From NCBI GenBank assembly GCA_029204225.1, contig CM055094.1:25072541-25136540 (forward strand): a DNA stretch of 64,000 nucleotides, in the 5' to 3' direction. This document shows, in pieces, positions 34,461 to 48,410 of the stretch. Position 1 is the stretch's first letter, and each line of letters starts with the position of its first letter. Origin of the DNA: Diphasiastrum complanatum. Lineage: Eukaryota > Streptophyta > Lycopodiopsida > Lycopodiales > Lycopodiaceae. The notes beneath the pieces were generated by a model that saw nothing but the letters and a program-made list of their open reading frames with translations, made no database searches and had not been told where the DNA came from. The position numbers and the translations under genes were made by a program.

Positions 34461-34915
34461 CTCCAGTGGATGGATCAGTAGGAGGTCGATCGCACTGGTC
34501 TATATCCAAAATTAACGTAGTTTCTCTAATTTTTTTTGTTTTATGAATCTGATCTCTAATTTTAGAGATCTCAGATGAATTCTCCAGAGGTTGGATAGAG
34601 GCTCCAAGAAAAACTAAAGTGGACTCTTATGTTTTTTTTCTACTTTATTCAGAAGGAACTACTTTTGGTCACTTGGCCATGGATTTGGTTCTAGACTTTG
34701 GTTTCTCGATTGCGGGCTCAGTATGTGAAGCAGCTTGCGATTTGTTTTTTTTTGGGGAAGGGGGCTGATTTGGAGGGTGCAGATTTAGCAGTAGCATCTG
34801 TGTTGGAAGGGACAATGGAAGAAGCTATTTTGCCACGTGCCACTACCATTGACTTTGTACTACAGGAAGAATAGACTGAATCCAAAGACATGTGTCTCAA
34901 GATAATGCCTTAGAA

Positions 34916-37047
34916 TGCTAGGGTCCTCTTTACACTTTTTAAGATTTTTGTCCATTCCTTGGATGTTAAATTAGCAATAAGGGTGTCTTTAGCATTCAGA
35001 AGGCAAGATGAGAGATATGTAAGTTGACCTTGGAATATTTGGCTTCTCAATCTCTTGATACAAATGTTAAGGTCAATGGCTTTGGTATTAGCTTGACAAT
35101 TAAGCCTTTCGGCTCAAGATTCTCAAGATTATGGGACTACACCCTCTTTACTATGGGGCTCCACCCTCTAGGATAGTGCAAGAGTAGTCCCTTTCTCAAA
35201 AAGTCTCTTGATGCTCAAAGTGTCATCAAAATTAGCATGGGTTCTTTCTCTGTCCGTGGTCTATCAAAACCATTTTCCTTCATAATCATCTCATGGCCTT
35301 GAGATTATACCAAACAATAAATTTTTTGGTCAAAACCCTTGAGCAGTAATGCATGGCTAAATGAGTTTTTTTTCCTTAAAGTCTATATGTTCCAACGAGT
35401 AATTCAAGGAGAAAATGGTGGGCTAATTCTTAGCTCCTAATAGTCTACTCTAAGCATCAAGAGCATATGTTATTCCTTCTATGTTCTAAAAAAGAAAGCT
35501 TAGATTGCTAGTTACTCAAGGTAACCATCGTGTTATTGCTATGATTCCAAGACAAATGACATCCAAAGTATTCACTAAACAATCATGAGCATTATCAAGT
35601 AGCACAAATGACAATTATTGCATCAAGGTGCCTCATAACATGCAAGAGGTTGTCTCAGAGCCAACAAGACCTACAAAATCCAGAATCTGTAGCTCAACGT
35701 ATCCACCTTACTCCATTTGGGTCAGTGCACCCATCCACTATTTATCATAAATGGTTGTTTGCTCTTGAAGGTACTTAGGTAGCAACATGAAGGGTATGAT
35801 GATTCATTATAGCAAAAGAGACTCTCACTTTTCAAACAAAGACTACCATGACAAAGACATCCACAACCATGAGGCATGCATGAAGACCCATGGCTAGCTC
35901 TCTTGATGCTTGCAACATAATTTTCTATCTCACACATGATATCTCAAAAAATCCTTCTTCATTCATGCTTCCTCTCTTTTGCTTTGCAGCATTGAATACA
36001 CCTCTTACTCCAAATGGCAAAAATGGTATAAATTTTGAACTCTTAGCCTTGCTTAACCCCACTATAAATATGAACATGTTCACAAATGAAGCAATCCAGT
36101 TTATGCAGGTGCCATAGACAACAATCCCCTTCGATATTACTTCGGAAACCATTGCTAAGAAACTAATTGACTAAGTTGACCATAGTTGACGATCCCATTG
36201 TTGTTGGAATTCTTCTCATTATTGGTGATTGAAGTATAGCTGACAAAATAACTCTCATTGTACTGAGTGCAAGATGACTCTGAAACGTTCTACTTTTTTT
36301 ATTATGTACAAATCATGGAGTTTTGATACACATGTTCTTGTAAGAAGATACCAATGTTGTGAAGAAATGAAAAGAACAGTGGTTACTTTAGCTAAAACAA
36401 ACTTCCATTAGATTAATCTTAAGTTGTGGAGGACATGTAGCAACAATTTAGAAGATAAAGTTAGTTCCAAGTTAAAAAAGAAGGTGCAAAATTTAATTGT
36501 CTAGATTGATGACAAAAGATGTTGACTTCACAAGATGAGCTGATTTCGCAATGCCACCTAGAATCTTGTCTATGAGTGAGTGTGCAGGGAGTGCGAGGCT
36601 AGAAATCCAATTGTCAATCATGATGGAAAAAAAAAAATCTTGGACTGTGGAGACTGGAAATCCTAGAGCAAGTGTGGAGGAAGGTTGGAAATCTAAATAT
36701 CAATTATAATAGTATTAAAATCCAATGAGCATGAGCTTTCAATTTGTGGGCAATGCTAGAGAAATCTGAGCATCCTATAGTGTGAGCAATAGTAAGTGGG
36801 AAATAGCAGGATATGAGCATTATGCATTCGAGGTTCTTCACACATTCGTTCAACCTATTCTTTAGCTTCATAGGTGAACAAGGTGGCAGTTGGCAGTTTG
36901 TTGCTGCCATCAAAGTTGTCTCCCATGGCCCTTAGTCTACCACCGTCGCGAGCTGATCTTAAAAAAATGTTTCCAGGAATAGACAATCACTGATGACTGT
37001 AGTTGTCTTCTAATCGTGGCCAGATCAACAAAAAAATAAATTGTTTC
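34916..37047. other. Spacer with unidentified coding-like scraps
   Basis: No recognised gene. On the minus strand at about 36960-36480 the translation is protein-like with a few stops (GPWETTLMAATNCQLPPC; FFSIMIDNWISSLALPAHSL), perhaps an old retroelement ORF. I cannot assign it. Confidence 0.4.
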
Positions 37048-37082
37048 AAAATATACATGTGCATGATGATGCATCAATAATC

Positions 37083-39043
37083 TGTTGATTTTCTAAATTT
37101 AGGACAATGAATGATTGTACTAATCAATCTACAAGAGGTATTGATTTCCAAATCAAAAGATTCATCAAGTAATGTTGACTAGATCTTGATCTAGAAGCAA
37201 ATCGCTAACTATTTAGCAAGATTAATGAACGTAATAGCAAAAATCTATAAAGGGCAGCCTCACACATGTGGAAAACAGTCACTGTACGGACTGTGACTAG
37301 AGAGCAAAGTGTTGAAAATCTACAGAATCAGAGAACTAAGCTCTGATACCATGTAGGATTTTGGTGGATTCAAAGATGATCGAGTGGTATCGGATTAGTA
37401 GAGATCTGATAGAGACAGATTCTCTGATACCAAGTCAAAAATCAGTGGACATGTGGTGCAGCAGAAGTGGTGCAGGTGGTGTAGTCGATCGGAAGTGGTG
37501 TTGTAGTGGTGTAGGTGGTGTTTTAGTGGATCGGAAGTGCGGCAGTTATCAACAATGCAAGTTCAAGATGGATCACGAATAACTACAATCCGCAATAGAA
37601 CAAAATAGTAGTGTAGACACAAAAATGCACTCTGATAATAATCAAAATTGAGTACAAGAGCTTGAAACTGGCCGAAATTAGTGGGCGCTAATCAATCTTT
37701 AGCTGAGTTAGTTGATGACTAACTAACTGATTCAAAAGCTACAACTTGAATATTTACAACATAATGTCTGCAAGATGATAATATGATCAGAGTGCTGATT
37801 CCCGTAGATCTTCCTTGATGATTGAAAGTCAGATGATCAGTAGATTGAAAGCTTACATTGACCTACTTGATTAACTACATTTGTCCTGAAGTAGATAGCC
37901 ATCATTCTTGCCAGAGAGTTTTGTACAAAAGTAGGCGGACTGTCAATGTCGCAACTTGGGACGGATTTTTGAGTTGATAGTACAAAGGGTCAAAACTTTA
38001 CAAAGAGTAGAAATTTTACAAAGGGCTGGAATTTTACAAAGGGTCAGAATTTATACACTGGGTCAGATTTTACAAAGGGTCAAATTTATTAGACCCAATC
38101 CGATCCAATCTGATCCAAGGTTGAAGACGCCCAAATAAACTAGACCCAATCCGATCCGATCCAGGGTCGAAGGTGCTCGAAAAAATTAGAACCGATCCGA
38201 CCCGACCCAGAGTCAAAAAATCTCTCTTTGACAAGAATGACATTGGGTCAAAAAAATATGCTTGGGTCAGAAAAATTTGATCCTAAATTTTTTGATCCTT
38301 TGTTGGAAATTTGAGCCTTCATAATTTTTTGTGTTTTCCAAGAATAAGTATATATAGATTTTTCAGAATGCTCATTACCTAATGGAATTGGGCTTGATCA
38401 TAGAATTCCAACACAAAAGTACAATAACTTATGATAGCATTCCAAGCATAAAATCACAATTCTAATGTCACAATCTCAAGCAAATTGCACAGAATGGAAA
38501 TGTCTCATCAACTTTTCATTAGAATTGGTGATCTCTTTATAGATCAAGTACAAGGATGACTTGTATACTGGTCCAACAAGTCTTCACACATGTGGGGAGT
38601 GCCACATCATGTAGATCCACCAATAGGAGCAAGATATGCCCATAGATCAAACTTGACTTATCCTACTAGCTAGAATCCAAATGCGTCTCCACAAAAATAG
38701 GAATCTTCTTTATAAAATAGGACCTAGGAGAATATGTACATCTTATCAAGTGCATCCGTATCCACACGTGCGAACAACATCTTGACATGTGGGAGCATTT
38801 ACTCATTCACATGGAAGTGCAAGCTAATCACAAGGAAATTGACGAAAATGGCTTTTTCTTAAATTCTAGTCAAAAGTCAAGTTCACACTTGTGTTATCTA
38901 GAATGAATCTAACTATATACAAGTACATTTTCTACTTCCTTTCACATGTGGGAACAGGCTCCACACGTGTGAGAACTCAATATGAACCTAGATCTCAAGA
39001 TTAACATATTACATCAACCAAGTTAGAAGTGACAATTTCAACA
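37083..39043 (-). repeat. Copia C 3' LTR, split by a nested insert
   Basis: Segments 37083-37309 and 38414-39043 together align with the 5' LTR at 43466-44321. Removing the insert and one copy of its target duplication restores a length close to the 856 bases of the 5' LTR. Confidence 0.93.
37310..38413 (-). mobile_element. Nested 1104-base LTR-type insert, target duplication CAAAG
   Basis: The insert begins TGTTGAAAAT and ends TTCCAACA, so it has TG...CA ends with a TGTTG/CAACA terminal inverted repeat. The left flank is CAAAG and the right flank CAAAAG, where the uninterrupted LTR has one CAAAG. A sequence identical to a Met-tRNA primer site (complement of GCTCTGATACCA) lies at 37340-37351, followed by TGTAGGATT. 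The insert may therefore be one LTR plus primer site and a sliver of interior rather than a plain solo LTR. A related piece occurs at 14300-14633. Confidence 0.8.
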
Positions 39044-39150
39044 CTTCTCCTCAATTCTAACTTGGTAAATCCAATGTACATCTATCTACAGTTCCAAGAG
39101 CAAATATTAACTTAAAAAATGGATCTTTAGGCAAAGGCTTGGTTAAGATA

Positions 39151-40548
39151 TCAACTATGCACTCGGATGATGGCACATGATGAAGTTGTACCTCCTTGGA
39201 TTGCACCTTCTCCCTCACAAAGATGAGCTATCTCAACATGCTTTGTTCTAGCATGAAAGATAGGATTTGTAGCAATTTGTTGAGATGCTTGATTATCACA
39301 ATAGCTGCAAGGGATCTTCTCGGCCTTCATCACTTGAAGGTCCTCCAAAAGTCTTCTTAGCCAAAGGATTTCTTTTGTTGTTGAAGTCAAGGCCTTGTAC
39401 TCGGCTTCACAAGGGGAAAGTGAGATAGTATCTTGCTTTTTGGAAAGCCAAGATATCACTCCTCCACAAATGAAAGTAAAAAATCCACTTATGGATTTCT
39501 TATCCATCTTGTCATATGCAAAATCCGAACCCGAGTATGCCCTCAAGTGCAAGTTAGATCCTTGATAGATAATGCCAAAAAATCTAGTAGAAGAGATATA
39601 TCTAAGTACTCTTTTGGCACTTTTCCAATGACGTATCAAAGGACCTTGCATGTGTTGACTTAACTTGCTTACACAATAACTCAAATCTGGTCTAGTTATT
39701 GTCAAATAGATTAAGGAGCCTATAAGCTTTCTAAAGAGTGTGATATCCTCAAAGGATGCCACATCACCATCATTAGAAACTTTAACAACATGTTCCATAG
39801 GGGTGTCAAGCCCTTTACAATCTTTCATGCCAAACTTCTCAAGAATGGAAGTAGCATATTTGGATTGACTTATAAAAGTGAAATCACTACCTCTAGAAAC
39901 TTCTATCTCAAGTATGAACTTAAGAAGTCCTCGATCTACCATTTTGAATTCACTAGACAATGCAACTTTAACTTTTCTTATGCCTTCACCATCATTTCCT
40001 GTCAATATGCTATCATCAACATAAAGAACCAATATGATGATCTTTCCATCATTATACTTGATGTACAAAGAAGGTCCATAAGAACTAATCACAAAGACAA
40101 GAGAGTAGAGATAGTTATGCAACCTAGAGTACCAAGATCTAGGTGCTTGCTTAAGGCCATATAGGCTCTTCTTCAAGTGGCAAACCTTGTCTTCCTCTCC
40201 ATACCTAATTAAGCCCTCAGGTTGCAGCATGTATATCTCCTCCTCCAAGTAGCCATTAAGAAATGCATTGGTCACATCCATTTGAAAGAGATCCCATTTG
40301 AACAAAGTAGCGATACAAATGATCAATCTAATAGTTACAAGCTTTGCTACGGGTGCAAATGTTTCTTCATAATCTATGCCTTTAGTTTGAAGAAAACCTT
40401 TAGCAACAAGTCTAGCTTTATTCATAGATCCATCTCCGTTGTACTTTAATCTATAAATCCACTTACATGCAAGTGGCTTCTTTCCATGTGGAAGGTATAC
40501 AAGATCCCAAGTTTGATTATCTACTAAAGCATCAAACTCTACTTGCAT
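39151..40548 (-). CDS. Copia C reverse transcriptase-RNase H segment
   Basis: This is a 465-codon open frame of the pol 3' half. RT motifs in order: CKWIYRLKYNGDG, RLVAKGFLQTKGIDYEETFA, FQMDVTNAFLNGYLEEEIYM, SLYGLKQAPRSWYSRL, LYVDDSILTGND with the catalytic Asp pair, then SLIYLTITRPDLSYCVSKLS. RNase H follows with YSGSDFAYD, SLSPCEAEYKALTSTTKEIL and YCDNQASQQIA. Just after HARTKHVEI the frame shifts and ends early, so the last RNase H residues are missing. It was once part of a longer gag-pol polyprotein; alone it has no natural start. Confidence 0.9.
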   Translation of the reverse strand: MQVEFDALVDNQTWDLVYLPHGKKPLACKWIYRLKYNGDGSMNKARLVAKGFLQTKGIDYEETFAPVAKLVTIRLIICIATLFKWDLFQMDVTNAFLNGYLEEEIYMLQPEGLIRYGEEDKVCHLKKSLYGLKQAPRSWYSRLHNYLYSLVFVISSYGPSLYIKYNDGKIIILVLYVDDSILTGNDGEGIRKVKVALSSEFKMVDRGLLKFILEIEVSRGSDFTFISQSKYATSILEKFGMKDCKGLDTPMEHVVKVSNDGDVASFEDITLFRKLIGSLIYLTITRPDLSYCVSKLSQHMQGPLIRHWKSAKRVLRYISSTRFFGIIYQGSNLHLRAYSGSDFAYDKMDKKSISGFFTFICGGVISWLSKKQDTISLSPCEAEYKALTSTTKEILWLRRLLEDLQVMKAEKIPCSYCDNQASQQIATNPIFHARTKHVEIAHLCEGEGAIQGGTTSSCAIIRVHS

Positions 40549-42870
40549 TGCATCTCTTTAAACATGTGATTTACTAGCATCTTCAAAACTTGATGGCTCT
40601 TCAAGCATTGTGGTTGGAAAGGAGTAAGAGGTAGTAGGATTTGACTCTTCCCTTTGCTTTTCCTTCTCAAGGTAGGTAAGATGGCTGGGCCTTGTTCCTT
40701 GTAGATCTCCTTGACCCCTTTGGCTCTTGAGATTGATCCTCCAAAAGCACGTCTTCATGAAGCTCCTCCTCGGGCTTGCAAGATCTTGGACAAATAGAAG
40801 ATTAGATGCACTTGAATAGATCTTGGAACACTGAGATCCATCAAATAAGACATCCTTACTAGCTTTTACTTTCTTTGAAATACGATCAAAAATCCTATAA
40901 CATTTGCTACCTCACTATAGCCAACAAAAAAGCCTTTGAAAGAAGTTGCATTCTCTTTCTTTCTAGTTTCCAAAGGAATGTGGACATAACAAATACATCC
41001 AAGCACTTTCAAATCTTTTACATTTGGCTTATTGCCATACAAGGCTTGATATGGTGAGATCCCACCAATGGCGCTACTTGGAGGCCTATTATATAAATAG
41101 TTAGCACATGTTATGGCCTCTCCCTAAAATGAGATGGGTAGCCTCAAAGACTTTGCACACTCACATAGGCTTCTATTTTTCCTCTCGGCCACCCCATTTT
41201 GTTGGGGGGTGTAGGAACATGTGTACTCTCTTTTAATGCCATTACTCTCACAAAAATCTCTCATCTTATTGGAGACACATTCTTCTCCATTATCACATCT
41301 TAGAACTTTGATTCTAGAACTAAGTTGATTCTCAATAAGAGATTTAAACTTTACAAAAGCTTCATATACAAGACTTTTCTTTGGCAATAGATCCAAGTAT
41401 ATCTAGTACAATTATCAATTAAAGTCACATACATTATAGCACCTCCATTACTTTCATGAGAAAAAGAGTGTACATCAGAATGAATGAGATCTAAAGGAGA
41501 GGTAGATCTTGACAAGGATCTCTTTTTTTATGTCTTATGAGACTTTACAAGTCCACAAGCCTCACACACTTTGCCACATCTTGAGAATGATTTGGAAATG
41601 TCGAGACCAAGCTCCTTGGAGGCCATAGATTCCATTGCTTGAAGATTAGGATGGCCTAATCTTTTATGCCATAGCTCCACTTGTGTCATCTCCTCCCTAA
41701 CCATGTTCACACTTTCAATGGCCACATTAGCATCCAACTTAAAAAGTCTTCCTTGCTTAATGCCACTAGTTATGCACTTATCACTTTTCAAGATGGAACA
41801 CACTCCATTCTTGAAATGTACATCTAGTCCATTATCCATCATTGTCCAACACTAGGCAATTTTTTAGTAATGGATGGAACATACAAGACATTATTTAGAT
41901 CTTTCCTTTTAGATGATCCTAAGCATAATGGAATAGTTCCAGTACCATCTGTTTTACATTCCTGATCACTAGCAATGTAGATAGATTTCTTAGAAAATTA
42001 CAAAAAAGTAAAGTAGAGAAAAAATGCTTGTAAAATGACATGTGGGAACTAGCCCCACTATCAATCCACCATGTCGCTTTGCTGATGGTGGATTTGATGG
42101 TACCATCAAGAATGTGTTGAAAGCATCCTCTTCCTCCTCCTCTTGTGCAAGGTTGCCTTGATCTTCATTCACTTGTGCATTCTTCTTTTTAAAGCATTCG
42201 AAAGCAAAGTGTCCTTTCTTTCCACAAAAGAAGCACTTTAGCTTGGCTTTGTTCTTGTTCTTCCCTTTGGAGGTAGATCCACCATCCTTGACCTCGGCCT
42301 CCCCCCCTTGGTGCTTCTTGAATGGTCGAGACTTTTTTTTGCCTTTGGATGTGAAATTCTCTTTTTCATCACCACCTTGTAGTGACATAGACCCCATCCT
42401 AGCTTTGAGGTGTAGAATCCTACTCTCCTCGGTCACAAGTACATTATGTAGCTTGTCAATGGTTGGAAGTTGGTCTTGGATGGCAAATGTTTGAACAAGA
42501 TTGGTGAACTCATCAGCAAGTCCATTCAATATGACTTGTACTAGTTCTTTATCTTGGATTTTGTCTCCAATTGAGCCCAAGTCTTTGTTTAAAGATTTGA
42601 TTCTGAGGACATATTCTTGTCCACTTTCTCCATATTCCTTCATGATTTGGAGTACTTTATTCCTTAGCATGATTACTCTAGAGGTGTTGTTGGATTCATA
42701 AATATTCTTTAGTGAATAAATGCTCCTTGAGGTTCTTCCTCAGCTCCAAGAACAATATCATAGAGGTCATGGATCACAATTAGTGATTCCATCCTCACTT
42801 TCCATATGGAATAATTTGTGGATGTTAGTCTCTCACAAGATTCTAACAAAAATCCACCCGTGGAAGACAT
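40549..42870 (-). pseudogene. Copia C gag-protease-integrase segment, broken
   Basis: Gag starts at the ATG near 42870 (MSSTGGFLLESCERLTSTNY, then SIWKVRMESL). The frame breaks near 42709 and resumes at 42670 (DKELVQVILNGLADEFTNL). A zinc knuckle CFFCGKKGHFAFEC is at about 42180-42225. The protease box D-S-G-A is out of frame near 42050. Pre-integrase LWHKRLGHPN and CEACGLVKSHK are at 41528-41842. The integrase core VLRCDNGEECVSNKM and CSYTPQQNGVAERKN are at 41124-41396. At least five frame breaks are present. Confidence 0.88.
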
Positions 42871-43453
42871 TATGAATGGTTTGCTCTTTGAAATGCACAA
42901 AGATCTTTGAATATGAATGATCTAAGATATACTTCTAGTTTACTAAGAAGCTTGTAGTCTTGTCTCTATCAAACTAGTCGAAGCTTGAATGATGGTGTAA
43001 TAGATCCACTCAAAACTCCTAGCAAAACACACTCTCAAAAAAATTATTCTAGCACTTTTTTGTTTGATATCACTTCACACTCTTAAGATCTGAACAAATC
43101 AACCTTAATGATCTGATCTAATGCTTCAAATGAAATGCTTCAATGATTCAAACCTCTATTTGATCATTAGTATTTGATGGATTGAACCTAGATCTAGACA
43201 ACGCACCAAAAAATATGAAATTTGGACTAGTATGCAAGATTTTAGACCAAAAACAATTATGGAACTTGTTTTGATAGTTGTTGTATGGCCTCACATGTGT
43301 GAACAACACACTTGCAGCCCACAAATCAATTTTGACCAAAAAAACTGAAGCTACCACTCTCTTAGAGCTCGCCCATACAAGATTAGTTCAAAAACAACAA
43401 TTTGTCAATGATTTTCAAATGTTTAATGGATCATTACATTCCTCTTGTACCAA

Positions 43454-43465
43454 GCTCTAATACCA
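43454..43465 (-). other. Copia C primer binding site
   Basis: The complement reads TGGTATTAGAGC, the same one-base variant of the Met-tRNA site seen in Copia A, adjacent to the LTR. Confidence 0.85.
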
Positions 43466-44321
43466 TGTTGATTTTTTGAATTTAGAACAATGATTGATTG
43501 TACTATCAATCTACAAGAGTTATTGATTGCCAAATCAAAGGATTCATCAACTTCTATTGACTAGATCTTGATCTAGAAGCAAATCACTAACTATTTAGCA
43601 AGATCAATATATGTAATAGCAAAAATCTATCACGGGCAGCCTCGCACGTGTGGAAAAAAGTCACTGTACGAACTATGACCAGAGAGCAAAGTACAATAAT
43701 TATGATAGCATTCCAAGCATAAAATCACAATTCTAATGTGGCAATCTCAAGCAAATTGCATAGAATGGAAATGTCTCATCAACTTTTCATTAGAATTGGT
43801 GGTCACTTTATAGATCAAGTACAAGGATGACCTGTATACTGGTCCAACAGGTCTTCACACATGTGGGGAGTGCCATATCATGTAGATCCACCAATAGGAG
43901 CAAGATATGCCCATAAATCAAAGTGGACTTATCCTACTAGCTAGAATCCAAATGCTAGTCTACACAAAAATAGGAATCTTCCTCATAAAATAGTATCTAG
44001 GAGAATATGTACATCTTATCAAGTACATCCAGATCCACACGTGTGAACAACATCTTGACATGTGAGAGCATTTACTCATTCACATGGAAGTGCAAGCTAA
44101 TTACAAGGAAATTGACCAAAATGACTTTTTCTTATATTCTAGTCAAAAGTCAAGTTCAGACTTGTGTAGATTTATCTAAACTGAATCTAAATATATACAA
44201 GTACATTTTCTACTTCCTTTCCCACGTGGGAACATACTCCACACGAGTGAGATCTCAATATGAACCTAGATCTCAAGATTAACATATTACATCAACCAAG
44301 TTAGAAGTGACAATTTCAACA
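43466..44321 (-). repeat. Copia C 5' LTR
   Basis: 856 bases, TGTTGATT at the left and TTTCAACA at the right in plus view. It contains several CACACGTGTG-like palindromes (near 43643 and 44036) that also occur in the 3' LTR. Confidence 0.93.
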
Positions 44322-45810
<1,489 letters not shown>

Positions 45811-48410
45811 AATAATTATGGAAGTGAATACAGTCTTTAATTGCAAGTATAAGCATTAGATAGGACCCTTGGTTAAGTTCATGTAAGAAGTGTTTGATAT
45901 TAGATGGTTACGAACAAGTTTTTAAGGTTAGTTATGATAGTTTATCAGCTTTGTACTTCCAAATCTAAATCTTTTTTCCATACAGTTGGTTGGCAAAGGG
46001 GAATTTGTGTACCAACTTGATTCAAGATGAATATAAACGAAAACAAGCTATAAAATGACATATTATTTTTGTGTATTAGAATAAATTTTCACTAATACAA
46101 GAAAATAAACCATTGAGAAGACTATTTGAAGTTGAGTGAGATGATGGGTGACAAAGTAGAAAGTATAGAAAATAAAAACTTGCACCATCAATCAAATTGA
46201 TAGATTATGCCTTTATAATCAATTAATAAACTTTCTAGATGCTGGAGTAAAATTGTGTTTATGATCATATCTAACCTTGCCAAGTAGTTCCTATATTTTT
46301 GATTAATTTGCTTTCTATTTTTTTTTTCTTGAAAAAATTTATGAGTTTGACAAGCTTTGTAATCATTATTTTTTTGCTTGATAAATTACGACACATTGCA
46401 CATATTGATTTAAATTTATGTTGTATAAAGATATCATATTATTTTGATAGCTTGTGCAGTGCTTCTCACAATTTGAAATGCAATTTAGCTTGTATGAATA
46501 TATGTGAGGCAAGATTATTCATGAATGTCATCTTATACATAGTTGCTTTCAAAATTATGTACACATCAAACAAGCTACAACTTAACAAACTTATTTTTAC
46601 CTTGTAATCAAATAAGAAATCTGACAAAATATACTAATAAAAATAAATTAAACACAATGGCATGGTGGACAAAGCCCTTATAATTGATGAGTCTTTTATT
46701 TGTTGGGAGTAAATTAGTGTTCATGGTAACCATGGCAAATGCTATTGTAATTTTTGAATAATTTGTTTTTCATTTTTTGTAATAATTTATGTTTTTTTTG
46801 ACAAAATTGCAATGCAAGGCACACTTTGAATGCAAGTTAACCTATTTAAACTTATATTAGTCGGGATTGTTCATGAATATCATATCAAAGGGGAAGGGGG
46901 AAGGGGGGGGGGGGGGGGGGGGGGGGAGATGATCTATTTCTTTATACATGATTGATTTCAAGATGATACACAACAAGCAAACTACAAAATAACAAAATTA
47001 TCATTTTCAGTGGATTTGAACAGATATGAAATAAACTGGGCCAGTGAAAGTAAAATAAAAAAACTGTTGAGTAAGATCATGGGATGCATCATATGAATTT
47101 TAAAAAGTAGATTCTTGAGAGTCTTCCTACTTCTAATGGAGTGATGGCTACACACAAATGTAGAATTAGATTGTCTTTCACATACAAGTTGATCATTGTT
47201 AAAGGAATCTTGGCTCACTTTCCAAATTTTCACAAAACTTCTTCGTTTGTTGTAGGAAGATGCTCATCTCTAATGATAGTATCTCGTAGATCCTTTTGTT
47301 AAAGGATGTTGTCCATCTAAAATTTCTAAATGGCATAGTTAGTACCATCCAAGCTACTATTATATGTTATGAGACAATGTCTAATGGAGTAAAATACAAA
47401 CTTGGCCTAGCAACAAAACGAGCTTACTAAGCACGTGAGAAAAAACTACACTCAAAATGGAATGAAAGCCAAGATATGGTGAAATTCGTCCTTACAAGTT
47501 GTCATGTGCCAACATTAGCATTAAAACATCTAATCCATTCATAAACATCAAATTACAATGGAAATGCAAGAAATCAAAAAAATACTCAAAAAATCAAGAA
47601 ACTAGACAAAAGTAGCAAAACTTCACCAAAATAGACAAAGTAAAGTATCATTATTCATGATTATTGATCATTCACAAGATAGAGGCCTGATTCTAGAGCA
47701 TGATCATAGCTCTCATTTGATTTTAGGCACATGAACCACTTTCTCCATCAAGAAAGCTCTCAAAGAGAAGCTTCAAGATCTCTTAAAACTCAAAATTACA
47801 AAATGACCAATAGCCCCCAAATTTAGCATGACCTCAGCTATTTATAGTGGTCATTTGTGCCTCTACTATAAGTTTGGGACCTTATTTGTCTGATTTGGTC
47901 CTTACAACCATTATTACAAGTCCGCTATTCACAAATATAGCGAGGTTGCTCGAGCCACCTTATTAACTATCCTAATGACTAGCTCTAGTCTACTTTAGCT
48001 CCATGGCCATATTTGGCAATTCATTAGTAAGCTCATGGGCTAATTACATGCAACACATGACACTCCCCCTACTTTAAGCATTTTTGCCCTAAAAAATGAG
48101 ACCATGTAGCTCTTTTGTTGAGTGCCATTCTTCATGAATCCTTGGGTGGTAGTCGAATCATATTTGGTCACCTTGAATAAGAAACATCTTGTCTTGTATT
48201 ATTCTTGTCAGTAGCCATCTACCATTTATCAGATTTTACTGCGTCGGCTTATTGTCGTAGAACAAGGTTGCAACGAGAATTCTTCATAAAGAACCTTTGA
48301 CCTACACTGATCCCATAGATTTGATAAGATCACTGAAGAAGAGATTGATAAAACCTAGGAAAGCCTCAAGTTGCATTAGTTCTACATAGGTTGACAGGAT
48401 CCAAGCAACA
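45811..48410. other. AT-rich spacer with a poly-G run
   Basis: No gene recognised. A run of 24 G bases lies at 46903-46926, preceded by GGGGAAGGGGG blocks. Several short basic or hydrophobic frames look random. Confidence 0.5.

Larger units (their letters stand above)
31837..34915 (-). pseudogene. ParB-like domain plus beta-class N4/N6 DNA methyltransferase gene, decayed
   Basis: A multi-exon reading can be followed on the minus strand. From the N-terminus there is a Ser/Lys-rich start near 34900; a ParB-like domain (34042-34460); a basic linker exon (about 33734-33533, GSKSKKKVV then ISKWKNIQGIN); a small exon (about 33424-33312, KVQDAMVTGLICKDFAECQR); an exon at 33038-32589 with a degenerate motif IV (DIPY); and a last exon from 32497 with motif I near 32228-32138, ending EPPDDFW-like at 31837. 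The order motif IV then motif I is that of beta-class amino methyltransferases. Several in-frame stops in the N-terminal part and two single-base frame breaks in the last exon mark it as decayed. It might still be partly expressed. Methylation of cytosine-N4 or adenine-N6 would be the family activity. Confidence in the methyltransferase part is moderate and in the ParB part lower. Confidence 0.6.
37083..44321 (-). mobile_element. Copia C: Ty1/Copia LTR retrotransposon with target duplication TAATC and a nested insert
   Basis: LTRs at 37083-39043 (3', interrupted by a 1.1-kb insert) and 43466-44321 (5') start TGTTGA and end TCAACA. TAATC flanks both sides (37078-37082 and 44322-44326). The primer site is at 43454-43465 (TGGTATTAGAGC) and the polypurine tract at 39044-39056 (minus view GAGGAGAAG). 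The internal region encodes gag to RNase H with several frame breaks. RT is nearly intact. Confidence 0.95.

Noticed and set aside
36480-36960. LINE ORF1-like coding remnant
   Set aside because: Some protein-like text on the minus strand, but no zinc knuckle, endonuclease or RT motif to support it.
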